Assembly (NCBI RefSeq): GCF_019599295.1
Contig: NZ_JAIEWN010000003.1
Coordinates: 110,954 to 146,162 of the forward strand
Direction of reading: 5' to 3'
Length of the DNA: 35,209 bases
Source of the DNA: Oscillochloris sp. ZM17-4
Lineage (GTDB): Bacteria > Chloroflexota > Chloroflexia > Chloroflexales > Chloroflexaceae
The notes below the pieces were generated by a model. The model worked only from the letters and a program-made list of their open reading frames with translations. It was not told where the DNA came from and ran no database searches. Numbering within the stretch: the stretch's first letter is position 1; the number at the start of each line of letters is the position of its first letter. Positions 24,343 to 30,798 of the stretch are shown in pieces. Both the position numbers and the translations under genes were made by a program.

Positions 24343-25337
24343 GGTGCGGGCGGGGCGACGAGGGCGGCCGCGAGCTCATCGGGCGAGACGACGGCGTTTC
24401 CAAGCCGCCGCACGACGAGCGCCGCCGCCGTGTTGGCGATCTGGGCTGCCTCGACGGGCGCGAGGCCGCCGGCTAGGCCGAGGGTCGCCACGGCGATGAA
24501 GGTATCCCCCGCGCCGATGGTGTCGTAGACCTCGCTCACCTGGACGGCCGGCAGGTGCTGGTATCCTGTGCCCGCGCCGATCAGCGAGAGGCCGTGCGGC
24601 CCGCGGGTGACGATCACGAGGCCCGCCTGGAGCTCGTCGCGCAGGCGGGACAGCCCAGCCACAAAGTCCTCCTCGCGCTCCAGCCGCAGGCCCAGGGCCG
24701 CCTCGGCCTCCTGGTTGTTGCAGCGGAAGAGGTCGGCGCCGTGGTAGGCGTGGGAGCTACCCTGGGCGTCCACGGTGAAGAGCACGCCGTGGGTGCGGCA
24801 GAGCTGGCGGGCCGCCGCGATCACGGCGGGGGTCATCAGCCCGAGCTGGTAGTCGGAGCAGATCAGGGCGTCGGCGGCGGGGATCTGCTCGTGCAGCGCG
24901 GCGATGACGCTGGCCTCCTCGGCGGGCGCGAGCGGCGAGCGGTCGAGCCGGTCGAGCCGGGCGACCTGCTGGGGCAGCCGCGGCGACTCGTCGGCGAGGA
25001 TGCGGGTCTTGCGGGTGGTGGGGCGGTCTGGTGATGTGACGAGGCCCTGGGCGGCGATGCCGTCCTGGCGCAGCAGGTCGCGCAGCTGCTTGCCCTCGGG
25101 GTCTGCGCCAACGATGCTGACCTGGGCGGCCGCGCTGCCGAGGGCGACGATGTTGCGGGCCGGGTTGGCCGCCCCGCCGAGGATGATCTGGCGGCGGATC
25201 AGCTCAAGGACGGGCACGGGCGCCTCGCGGGAGAGGCGGGTGGCCCGGCCGAAGAGGTACTCGTCGAGCGAGACATCGCCGACGACCAGGATGCGCCGGC
25301 CGGCGAGGCGGGGGACGAGGGCGGCGAGTGTGCTCAT
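24321..25337 (-). CDS. PfkB-family sugar kinase, RfaE1/HldE kinase-like
   Basis: A ribokinase-fold kinase of 338 aa. RLSREAPVPVLELIRRQ and ILGGAANPARNIVALGS match the N-terminal part of heptose-7-phosphate kinases. FTVDAQGSSHAYHGADLFRC and NNQEAEAALG match their middle. The C-terminal DTIGAGDTFIAVATLGLAGG holds the catalytic Asp and anion hole. The cytidylyltransferase half of HldE is absent. Chloroflexota are thought to lack heptose-containing LPS, so the substrate may be a sugar for surface glycans (inference). GTG or ATG choice: ATG 25337 used, but the Shine-Dalgarno is overlain by the ATTGTAG repeat and is not clear. Confidence 0.85.
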   Translation of the reverse strand: MSTLAALVPRLAGRRILVVGDVSLDEYLFGRATRLSREAPVPVLELIRRQIILGGAANPARNIVALGSAAAQVSIVGADPEGKQLRDLLRQDGIAAQGLVTSPDRPTTRKTRILADESPRLPQQVARLDRLDRSPLAPAEEASVIAALHEQIPAADALICSDYQLGLMTPAVIAAARQLCRTHGVLFTVDAQGSSHAYHGADLFRCNNQEAEAALGLRLEREEDFVAGLSRLRDELQAGLVIVTRGPHGLSLIGAGTGYQHLPAVQVSEVYDTIGAGDTFIAVATLGLAGGLAPVEAAQIANTAAALVVRRLGNAVVSPDELAAALVAPPAPITKHDA

Positions 25338-25342
25338 AGGGA

Positions 25343-25447
25343 ATTGTAGATTGTAGATTGCAGATTGCAGATTGGCTCATTGCTTAGCATGTGACATTGT
25401 GCAGGGCGTTTTGTCGGGTCAAATCTGCAATCTGCAATCTGCAATCT
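25343..25447. repeat. ATTGCAG heptamer arrays in inverted orientation
   Basis: Left array: ATTGTAG, ATTGTAG, ATTGCAG, ATTGCAG (25343-25370). Right array: three CTGCAAT units (about 25422-25447). The two arrays pair over about 20 bp around a 48-base loop. They fill the gap between the small membrane gene and the sugar kinase. The same heptamer stands before aspS (12619). Confidence 0.88.
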
Positions 25448-25776
25448 CATCGTATGCGGCGGGTGCTGGCGCGGATGTAGAGGCCGGCGGCGACCAGCAG
25501 CACGATGGCGTCGCCAATCGTGCGGGTGGGCGTTGGCAGGAGCCCGACGACGGCGAGCCCGAGGAGCGACCAGGCGGCGATGTGGAAGATCTGGAGCGGC
25601 AGGCCGCTGGTGCTGATATCGCGGCGCAGCCGTCGGGTCTGGAGCCAGGTGAGGACGGCCATCGCCAGCAGCCACCAGGTGGCGTGACGTCCGAAGGATA
25701 TCAGGAGTCCGGCGCAGAGGACGGTGGTGGCGATGGCGATAGCGCGGGCGAGCCGGGCGCGGGCGTTCTGGTTCAT
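25447..25776 (-). CDS. Small membrane protein, 109 aa
   Basis: Four hydrophobic segments are visible: AIAIATTVLCAGLLISF, TWWLLAMAVLTWLQ, IFHIAAWSLLGLAVVGLL and IGDAIVLLVAAGLYIRA, with Arg-rich loops between and RASTRRIR at the end. No named family is recognised. ATG 25776 is the only good start; a Shine-Dalgarno is not evident. It lies 70 bases after the aminotransferase, separated by a 17-bp inverted repeat. Confidence 0.7.
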   Translation of the reverse strand: MNQNARARLARAIAIATTVLCAGLLISFGRHATWWLLAMAVLTWLQTRRLRRDISTSGLPLQIFHIAAWSLLGLAVVGLLPTPTRTIGDAIVLLVAAGLYIRASTRRIR

Positions 25777-25793
25777 ATGCTGGGCGGGCTTGG

Positions 25794-25836
25794 GCGTCGC
25801 CTCGTGCGGCCTGCGGGCCGCCGCACGAGGCGACGC
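25794..25836. repeat. 17-bp inverted repeat
   Basis: Arms 25794-25810 and 25820-25836 (GCGTCGCCTCGTGCGGC and complement) with a nine-base loop, directly after the aminotransferase stop on the minus strand. It could end that transcript, but no T-run is present. Confidence 0.8.
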
Positions 25837-25845
25837 TGCTAGTGG

Positions 25846-27054
25846 TTAGTTGAGGGCGGCGGCGAAGCGGCGCATGCCCTCGATGATCTGGTCCTCGCTG
25901 GTGGCGTAGGAGAAGCGGATGAAGCCCGGCGCGCCGAAGGACTCGCCGGAGACGGCGGCGATGTGGGCCTCGTCGAGCAGGTAGTTGGTCAGCTCATCGC
26001 TGGTGGCGCAGACCGTATCGCCGCGCAGGGGCCGGTTGAGCAGGCCGGTGACGTTGGGGAAGACGTAGAAGGCGCCGTCGGGCACGTTGCAGGTGATGTC
26101 GGGGATCTCGGCGAGCAGGTCGAGGATCAGGTCGCGGCGCTTGTGGAACTGGGCGGCCATCTCGACCACCGTGGCCTCGATCTCGGGGTTGGGTGTGTAG
26201 GCGGCCAGGGCGGCGTACTGCGAGATCGAGGCGGTGTGGGTGCTGGTGTGGCTCTGGATGTCCTTGATCGCGGTGATGATCGGCTGCGGGCCGACCGCGT
26301 AGCCCACCCGCCAGCCGGTCATGGCGTAGGCCTTGGCGGCGCCGTTGATGATCAGGGTGCGGTCGGCCATCTCTGGGGCCACTTTGAGCCAGCGGGCGTA
26401 CTCGACATAACAGATCGCGTCATAGATCTCGTCGGTGATCACGATCGCCTCGCTGTCGCGGAGGACATCGGCGAGGGCGCGCAGCTCGGCGGCGCTGTAG
26501 ACGGCGCCGGTAGGGTTGCTGGGCGAGTTGAGCACGATGATGCGGGTGCGCGGGCTGAGGCTGGCGGCCAGCTGCTCGGGGGTGAGCTTAAACCCGCTCT
26601 CCTCGGTGGTCATCGGGGTGATCGGGGTGGCACCGGCCAGCTTGGCCTGCTCGATGTAGCTGACCCAGTAGGGCGCGGGGATGATCGCCTCGTCGCCCTC
26701 ATCGCACAGCGCCTGGAAGGCCAGGTAGAGCGCCTCCTTGGCCCCGGCGGTGGTGGTGACCTGGCCGACCCCGTAGGTCAGGCCGCTGTCGGCGCTGGCG
26801 CGCAGGGCGATGGCTTTGCGCAGCTCGGCGGTGCCGCCGGCGGGGGTGTAGTGGGTGTGGTTGTGGTTGATCGCGTCAATGCCGGCGTCCTTGATCGGGG
26901 TGGGGGTGTCGAAGTCGGGCTCGCCGACGCTGAAGGAGATGACATTGATCCCGGCGGCGCGCATCTGGGCGACCCGGCCGCCCATGGCGGCGGTGGCCGA
27001 GGGCTCAAGCTGGGCGACACGTCGGGCGAAGTGGTAGGCGGTCTGGGCGGGCAT
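25846..27054 (-). CDS. Class I PLP-dependent aminotransferase (aspartate aminotransferase type)
   Basis: A 402-aa fold-type I aminotransferase, close to the Ib aspartate/prephenate group. Features: ISFSVGEPDFDTPTPIKDAG, TAGAKEALYLAFQALCDEGD (phosphate site), VLNSPSNPTGAVYSAAELRA (NPTG), TDEIYDAICY, and INGAAKAYAMTGWRVGYAVG with the Schiff-base Lys near residue 240. FIRFSYATSEDQIIEGMRRF holds the C-terminal Arg for the alpha-carboxylate. The usual FSK before the active Lys is AAK here. ATG 27054 follows AAGGAG. It lies 39 bases after the TlpA-like gene, with which it is probably cotranscribed. Confidence 0.93.
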   Translation of the reverse strand: MPAQTAYHFARRVAQLEPSATAAMGGRVAQMRAAGINVISFSVGEPDFDTPTPIKDAGIDAINHNHTHYTPAGGTAELRKAIALRASADSGLTYGVGQVTTTAGAKEALYLAFQALCDEGDEAIIPAPYWVSYIEQAKLAGATPITPMTTEESGFKLTPEQLAASLSPRTRIIVLNSPSNPTGAVYSAAELRALADVLRDSEAIVITDEIYDAICYVEYARWLKVAPEMADRTLIINGAAKAYAMTGWRVGYAVGPQPIITAIKDIQSHTSTHTASISQYAALAAYTPNPEIEATVVEMAAQFHKRRDLILDLLAEIPDITCNVPDGAFYVFPNVTGLLNRPLRGDTVCATSDELTNYLLDEAHIAAVSGESFGAPGFIRFSYATSEDQIIEGMRRFAAALN

Positions 27055-27093
27055 GGGCTGCTCTCCTTAGGTACGATTGCAGATGAGGACGGG

Positions 27094-27660
27094 CTATACG
27101 AAAGGTGCGACGATGCAGGGGTCTCCCTCTGCGCCGCCGCACCTTCGTGGCGATCTGGCTTTTAGCTCCAGGAAGACCTGGAGGGTGCCGGGGGTGAGGG
27201 ATCCGGTGTGGCGGATGACGATCACGCCCTCGCTGTTGAGGAAGAATGTGGTCGGGATGCCCTGGATGCGGTAGCGCTGGCCGGCCCGCCCGCCCGGGTC
27301 GAGCACCACGGGCAGGCTCATGGCGCTGCCCTCGACGAAGGTGCTGACCTCGCCCCTGCTCTCTTCGGTGACGGCGATGAGCTGGAAGCCGGCGCCCTCG
27401 TCGGCGCCGTAGGCCTGCTGGAGCAGGGGGATCTCCTCCTTGCAGGGGCCGCACCAGGTGGCCCAGAAGTTGATCACCGCCGGCCTGCCGCGCAGGTCGC
27501 TCACCTTGACCTTGCCGCCCTCCAGGCGGGTGAACTCGGCATCGGGGAGGCGCATGCCCTCCTGGACACCGCTCTGCACGCTGTCGCCGCCGCCGCCGCC
27601 GCCGCAGCCGGACAGCATCGCCGCGCCGATGATAAGCGCCAGCATCAGGTGTCGCCCCAT
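27094..27660 (-). CDS. TlpA/ResA-like thioredoxin-fold lipoprotein
   Basis: An extracytoplasmic thiol:disulfide protein of 188 aa. MGRHLMLALIIGAAMLSGCG is a lipoprotein signal (lipid-modified Cys19), followed by a Gly stretch and the domain with FWATWCGPCKEEIPLLQQ (C70, C73) and the cis-Pro region GIPTTFFLNSEGVIV. Such proteins reduce apocytochrome c or copper sites, but no cytochrome maturation gene is in view. The C-terminal 20 residues after LELKARS are Gly/Cys-bearing (RRCGGAEGDPC) and atypical. AGGGGG precedes the ATG; an extended -10 TGG-TATAAT is at 27704-27696. Confidence 0.9.
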   Translation of the reverse strand: MGRHLMLALIIGAAMLSGCGGGGGGDSVQSGVQEGMRLPDAEFTRLEGGKVKVSDLRGRPAVINFWATWCGPCKEEIPLLQQAYGADEGAGFQLIAVTEESRGEVSTFVEGSAMSLPVVLDPGGRAGQRYRIQGIPTTFFLNSEGVIVIRHTGSLTPGTLQVFLELKARSPRRCGGAEGDPCIVAPFV

Positions 27661-27695
27661 GGATGCCCCCTCTATGGTTTGGGTCGGACGCGAAG

Positions 27696-27704
27696 ATTAT
27701 ACCA
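27696..27704 (-). promoter_or_regulatory. Extended -10 of the TlpA-like/aminotransferase operon
   Basis: TGG-TATAAT on the minus strand (27704-27696), about 36 bases before the start codon. Confidence 0.6.
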
Positions 27705-27724
27705 TGCCGCTTCTGGCAGGGGCG

Positions 27725-27856
27725 TTTGGATCACGAAGGACGTTTGGATCACGAAGGACGCGAAGGGGGTTTGGATCACGAAGGACGCGAAGGGGTGCGG
27801 AAGACGCGAAGGACGCGAAGGGCGCGAGGGCGCGAAGGGGTGCGGAGGGCGCGGAG
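27725..27856. repeat. Minisatellite with GGATCACGAAGGACG units
   Basis: Three exact 18-base copies of TTTGGATCACGAAGGACG stand at 27725-27742, 27743-27760 and 27770-27787. They are followed by degenerate nine-base units (GAAGGACGC, GAAGGGCGC, GAGGGCGC) up to about 27856. It fills the 199-base spacer upstream of the TlpA-like gene and touches the 3' end of the glycoside hydrolase. Confidence 0.9.
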
Positions 27857-27859
27857 TGG

Positions 27860-28969
27860 TTAGGGTTTTGCTTTAGGGGCTGCGTACGCCTGCACCGCCA
27901 GATAGATCGCGCGCGGGGTGCCGTCGGGGGCGACGAAGTTCCAGCTGTCGGGGTAGGAGTGGGTGGAGAAGGGCGTGCTGAACTGCCAGAGGGCGACGGC
28001 GACGAGCCAGGGGTAGCCGCGGGCCTGCTCGTAGGTGGCGATCGTCCAGCGTATGCGGCTGGCCGGGCTGATCGCGGCGCTCCAGCGCGGGTGGTCGTTG
28101 TAGCCGCCCTCGGTGATGATGATCGGCTTGCCCTGGCCGCCGAGCCGGTCGAGCAGGGCGCGCACCAGCTCGATGCGGCGGAAGTTGACCTGGGTGGGGG
28201 CGGGCGCGGCGTCGGGCGGCTCCTGTCCACCGTAGGCGTGGACGGCCCACATGTCGAAGAAGGGGCCGGCCTGGGCGTCGTAGAGCGAGGCCAGGTACTG
28301 CATGTCGTCCATGCGGGTCGCGCCGCCGTCGATCGACTGGCCGGGCGAGAGCGCCCCGGCGATGATGATCGCGTCGGGGACGGCGGCCTTGACGGTGGGG
28401 TAGACCACCTTGAGCAGGGCGGCGTAGGCGCCGGGGTCGGGCGGGCGCTCGCCCCACTCGAAGCGCAGGTTGGGCTCGTTCCAGATCTGGATGTGGCGCA
28501 GGCCGAGGGGCCGGTAGCGGGCGGCGAAGGCGGCCACGTAGTTGGCGTAGTCCTGGTAGCGGGCCGGGTCGAGGTAGCGGTCGGTGGCGTCGGCGGGCCT
28601 GGCCCAGATCGGCACGAGGTCGAGCCGGGCGACGACCTGGAGCCCCTGGCGGCGGGCGTGCTCGATGACCATGTCGGAGCCTGACCAGTCGTAGCCGTAG
28701 CGCGAGCGGGGCTGGACGTAGGCCCAGGGGAAGAGCTCGACAACCCAGCTGGCGCCCATCTCACGCACCTGCTCTAGGCTGCGCTGGATGTAGGCCTCAT
28801 CGCCGACGCCGTTGAGCCGGGTGTGGACGCCGACCAGCGGGTTGCTCGTGCTGACCTGCTGCTGGGGGGGCAGGTGCAGCGTGCGGGGCAGCCGGGGGCC
28901 GATGAACTCGGCCAGGGTGAGGGCGACCATGGCCAGGGCGGCCAGGGCGATAGGGGCAGTGCGTGACAT
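27860..28969 (-). CDS. Clan GH-A glycoside hydrolase-like protein, membrane-anchored
   Basis: 369 aa from ATG 28969 (GGGAG upstream). An N-terminal hydrophobic signal or anchor (IALAALAMVALTLAEF) precedes a TIM-barrel domain. The acid/base Glu is in HIQIWNEPNLRFEW (E165) and the nucleophile Glu in PIIITEGGYNDH (E287), the strand 4 and 7 positions of clan GH-A (GH5/GH39-like). LVGVHTRLNGVGDEAY and WVVELFPWAYVQP fit the first strands. The sugar specificity cannot be read. The open frame goes on to 29035 but crosses the divergent promoter region. Its neighbours suggest no polysaccharide locus. Confidence 0.85.
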   Translation of the reverse strand: MSRTAPIALAALAMVALTLAEFIGPRLPRTLHLPPQQQVSTSNPLVGVHTRLNGVGDEAYIQRSLEQVREMGASWVVELFPWAYVQPRSRYGYDWSGSDMVIEHARRQGLQVVARLDLVPIWARPADATDRYLDPARYQDYANYVAAFAARYRPLGLRHIQIWNEPNLRFEWGERPPDPGAYAALLKVVYPTVKAAVPDAIIIAGALSPGQSIDGGATRMDDMQYLASLYDAQAGPFFDMWAVHAYGGQEPPDAAPAPTQVNFRRIELVRALLDRLGGQGKPIIITEGGYNDHPRWSAAISPASRIRWTIATYEQARGYPWLVAVALWQFSTPFSTHSYPDSWNFVAPDGTPRAIYLAVQAYAAPKAKP

Positions 28970-29014
28970 GGGGTCTCCCGTTGTGGGGCGGCGCCGCGCG
29001 CGGGGCGCGTCACC

Positions 29015-29043
29015 TTGCGCCGCATGGGGAGCCATGTTATAAC
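29015..29043 (+). promoter_or_regulatory. Promoter of the phytoene desaturase-like gene
   Basis: TTGCGC (29015-29020), 17 bases, TATAAC (29038-29043). The leader of about 78 nt contains the hairpin at 29060-29094. Confidence 0.6.
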
Positions 29044-29059
29044 GGATTCATGATATGTC

Positions 29060-29094
29060 TAGGGGCGCAGCAGCCGAAGGCTACTGCGCCCCTA
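29060..29094 (+). repeat. TAGGGGCGCAGC palindrome in the leader of the desaturase gene (family copy F)
   Basis: Arms 29060-29075 and 29079-29094 pair at 15 of 16 positions around GAA. It lies between the promoter and the ribosome site of the next gene, so it is part of the mRNA leader. Confidence 0.8.
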
Positions 29095-29127
29095 CGCTGC
29101 GGTGATACATATATCGAGGTGGATACG

Positions 29128-30507
29128 ATGCGGGTGATTATCGCGGGCTCCGGCCCCTCGGGGATGGTGGTGGCGCGCACGCTGGCCGGGCGCGGCCACG
29201 AGGTGGTGGTGCTGGAGAAGCGCGAGGTGCCGGGCGGTAAGGTGTCGGCCTGGCGCGACGCCGATGGCGACTGGGTGGAGAGCGGGCTGCACGTCTTCTT
29301 CGGGGCCTACCATACCCTGCTGGGCTTCCTGGGCGAGCACGGCCTGGGCGACACCTTCAACTGGAAGCCGGCGGAGATGATCTTCGCCTCGGAGCGCCAC
29401 GGCATGGCCGGGATCTCGTTCGTGCCCTGGCTGCCCACGCCGCTGAACGGGCTGGCCGGGGTGCTGAAGTTTACGCCGCTGACCCTGGGCGACAAGCTGC
29501 GCATGGGCCTGGGCCTGCTGCGGCCGATCTTCGGCGACCAGTCCTATGTGGACCAGCAGGACGACCAGAGCTACGCCGCCTGGCACCTGCGCCACGGCAT
29601 GGGCCAGCGCTCGCTGGACGAGGTGATGCACACGATGGCCCTGGCGCTGAACTTCCAGCGGGCTGATAAGGTCTCGGCGAAGCTGGCGCTGACGGCGATG
29701 CTGCACTTCGCCCACGAGAAGAACGCGCCGAAGATGGCGCTGGTGAAGGGCTCGCCCGACACGAATATCTGGCGGCCGCTGATCGGGCAGATCGAGGGGC
29801 TGGGCGGCCAGGTGCTGCTGGGCCGCCGGGTGGCCTCGATGCTCTACGACGAGCCGGCGAACGAGCTGCGGGGCTTCGTGCTCGACGACGGCAGCGTCAT
29901 CCAGGGCGACGCCTATGTCTCGGCGATGCCGGTACACAGCCTGCGCAAGGTGTTGCCGGACGCGCTGCGGCAGTTCGACTACTTCGACAACCTGAAGCAC
30001 CTCAAGGGCTCGCCGGTGATCACCATGCAGCTGTTCTTCGACCGGCAGATCGCCGGGGTGGACAACCTGCTGTTCAGCGCGGGGACGCACCTGAGCGTCT
30101 ACGCCGACATGGCGATGGTCGCGCCGGAGTACCACAACGGCGGCCAGAGCATCATGCAGTTTGTGGTGGCCCCGGCCGAGAAGCTGATCGGCATGCCCGA
30201 TGATGAGCTGGTGCGCTTTGTGATGGATGAGTTCACCCGGCTGCACCCGGTCGCCCGCGAGGCAACGCTGCTCAAGCATACGATCGTGCGCATCCCGAAC
30301 TCGGTCTACCAGGCCCTGCCGGGGGTGGACCAGTACCGGCCCGACCAGGCCTCGCCGGTGCGCAACCTGTTTCTGGCCGGCGACTACACGCGCCAGCACT
30401 TCCTGGCCTCGATCGAGGGGGCGACGATCAGCGGGAAGCTCTGCGTGGAGCGGATCGAGTCGGCGGTGGCCCGGGGCGACCTCGCGGCGGCGGCGGCGAC
30501 GGCGTAG
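29128..30507 (+). CDS. Phytoene/zeta-carotene desaturase-like FAD oxidoreductase (CrtP/PDS type)
   Basis: A 459-aa flavoprotein. The Rossmann motif is MRVIIAGSGPSGMVVARTLA (G7-x-G-x-x-G12), followed by VLEKREVPGGKVSAWRDADG and WVESGLHVFFGAYHTLLGFL. These are close to the cyanobacterial/plant phytoene desaturase opening, unlike CrtI. The C-terminal FLAGDYTRQHFLASIEGATI is the GDYT FAD motif of that family. It would desaturate a carotenoid or related isoprenoid at the membrane. No crtB, crtQ or other carotenoid gene is nearby, so the substrate is open. ATG 29128 has GAGGTGG five bases before it. The stop codon begins repeat copy C. Confidence 0.88.
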   Translation: MRVIIAGSGPSGMVVARTLAGRGHEVVVLEKREVPGGKVSAWRDADGDWVESGLHVFFGAYHTLLGFLGEHGLGDTFNWKPAEMIFASERHGMAGISFVPWLPTPLNGLAGVLKFTPLTLGDKLRMGLGLLRPIFGDQSYVDQQDDQSYAAWHLRHGMGQRSLDEVMHTMALALNFQRADKVSAKLALTAMLHFAHEKNAPKMALVKGSPDTNIWRPLIGQIEGLGGQVLLGRRVASMLYDEPANELRGFVLDDGSVIQGDAYVSAMPVHSLRKVLPDALRQFDYFDNLKHLKGSPVITMQLFFDRQIAGVDNLLFSAGTHLSVYADMAMVAPEYHNGGQSIMQFVVAPAEKLIGMPDDELVRFVMDEFTRLHPVAREATLLKHTIVRIPNSVYQALPGVDQYRPDQASPVRNLFLAGDYTRQHFLASIEGATISGKLCVERIESAVARGDLAAAAATA

Positions 30508-30687
30508 GGACGCGTAGGGACGCAGCGCGCTGCGTCCCTACGCGTCCCGCCATGCGGGGGTTTGGGGGTGGCTCGCCACCCCCAAAGATTTTTTTGTTGG
30601 GATTTTGGCGGCGAAGCCGCCAAAATCCCAACAAAAGCAGGGTCTGGGGCGCAGCCCCAGGACGTTGCGCTGCGTCCCTACGCCGTC
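30498..30687. repeat. Stack of nested palindromes after the desaturase gene (family copies C and D)
   Basis: (1) 21-bp arms 30507-30527/30528-30548 with TAGGGACGC repeated twice per arm. (2) 12-bp stem 30561-30572/30575-30586. (3) 21-bp stem 30592-30612/30616-30636 around GAA. (4) CTGGGGC/GCCCCAG at 30644-30660. (5) a distant 16-bp pair: 30498-30513 (gene end plus repeat) is complementary to 30672-30687. So one palindrome appears to enclose the others. Confidence 0.88.
30561..30595 (+). terminator. Terminator of the desaturase gene
   Basis: Stem TTTGGGGGTGGC/GCCACCCCCAAA with a two-base loop, followed by GATTTTTTT. Confidence 0.75.
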
Positions 30688-30719
30688 CGCGAACATCTGC
30701 TGCGTCACGGCGATCAAGC

Positions 30720-30728
30720 TGGTACAAT
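30720..30728 (+). promoter_or_regulatory. Extended -10 of the pseudokinase gene
   Basis: TGG-TACAAT (30720-30728); the -35 is poor (CTGCGT 17 bases upstream). Confidence 0.45.
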
Positions 30729-30798
30729 GAAAATCATAGCCACGGGCTATTGATATGCTTCCGTGGCGCACGTCGCCGCAGCAGACCCTGAGGATATG

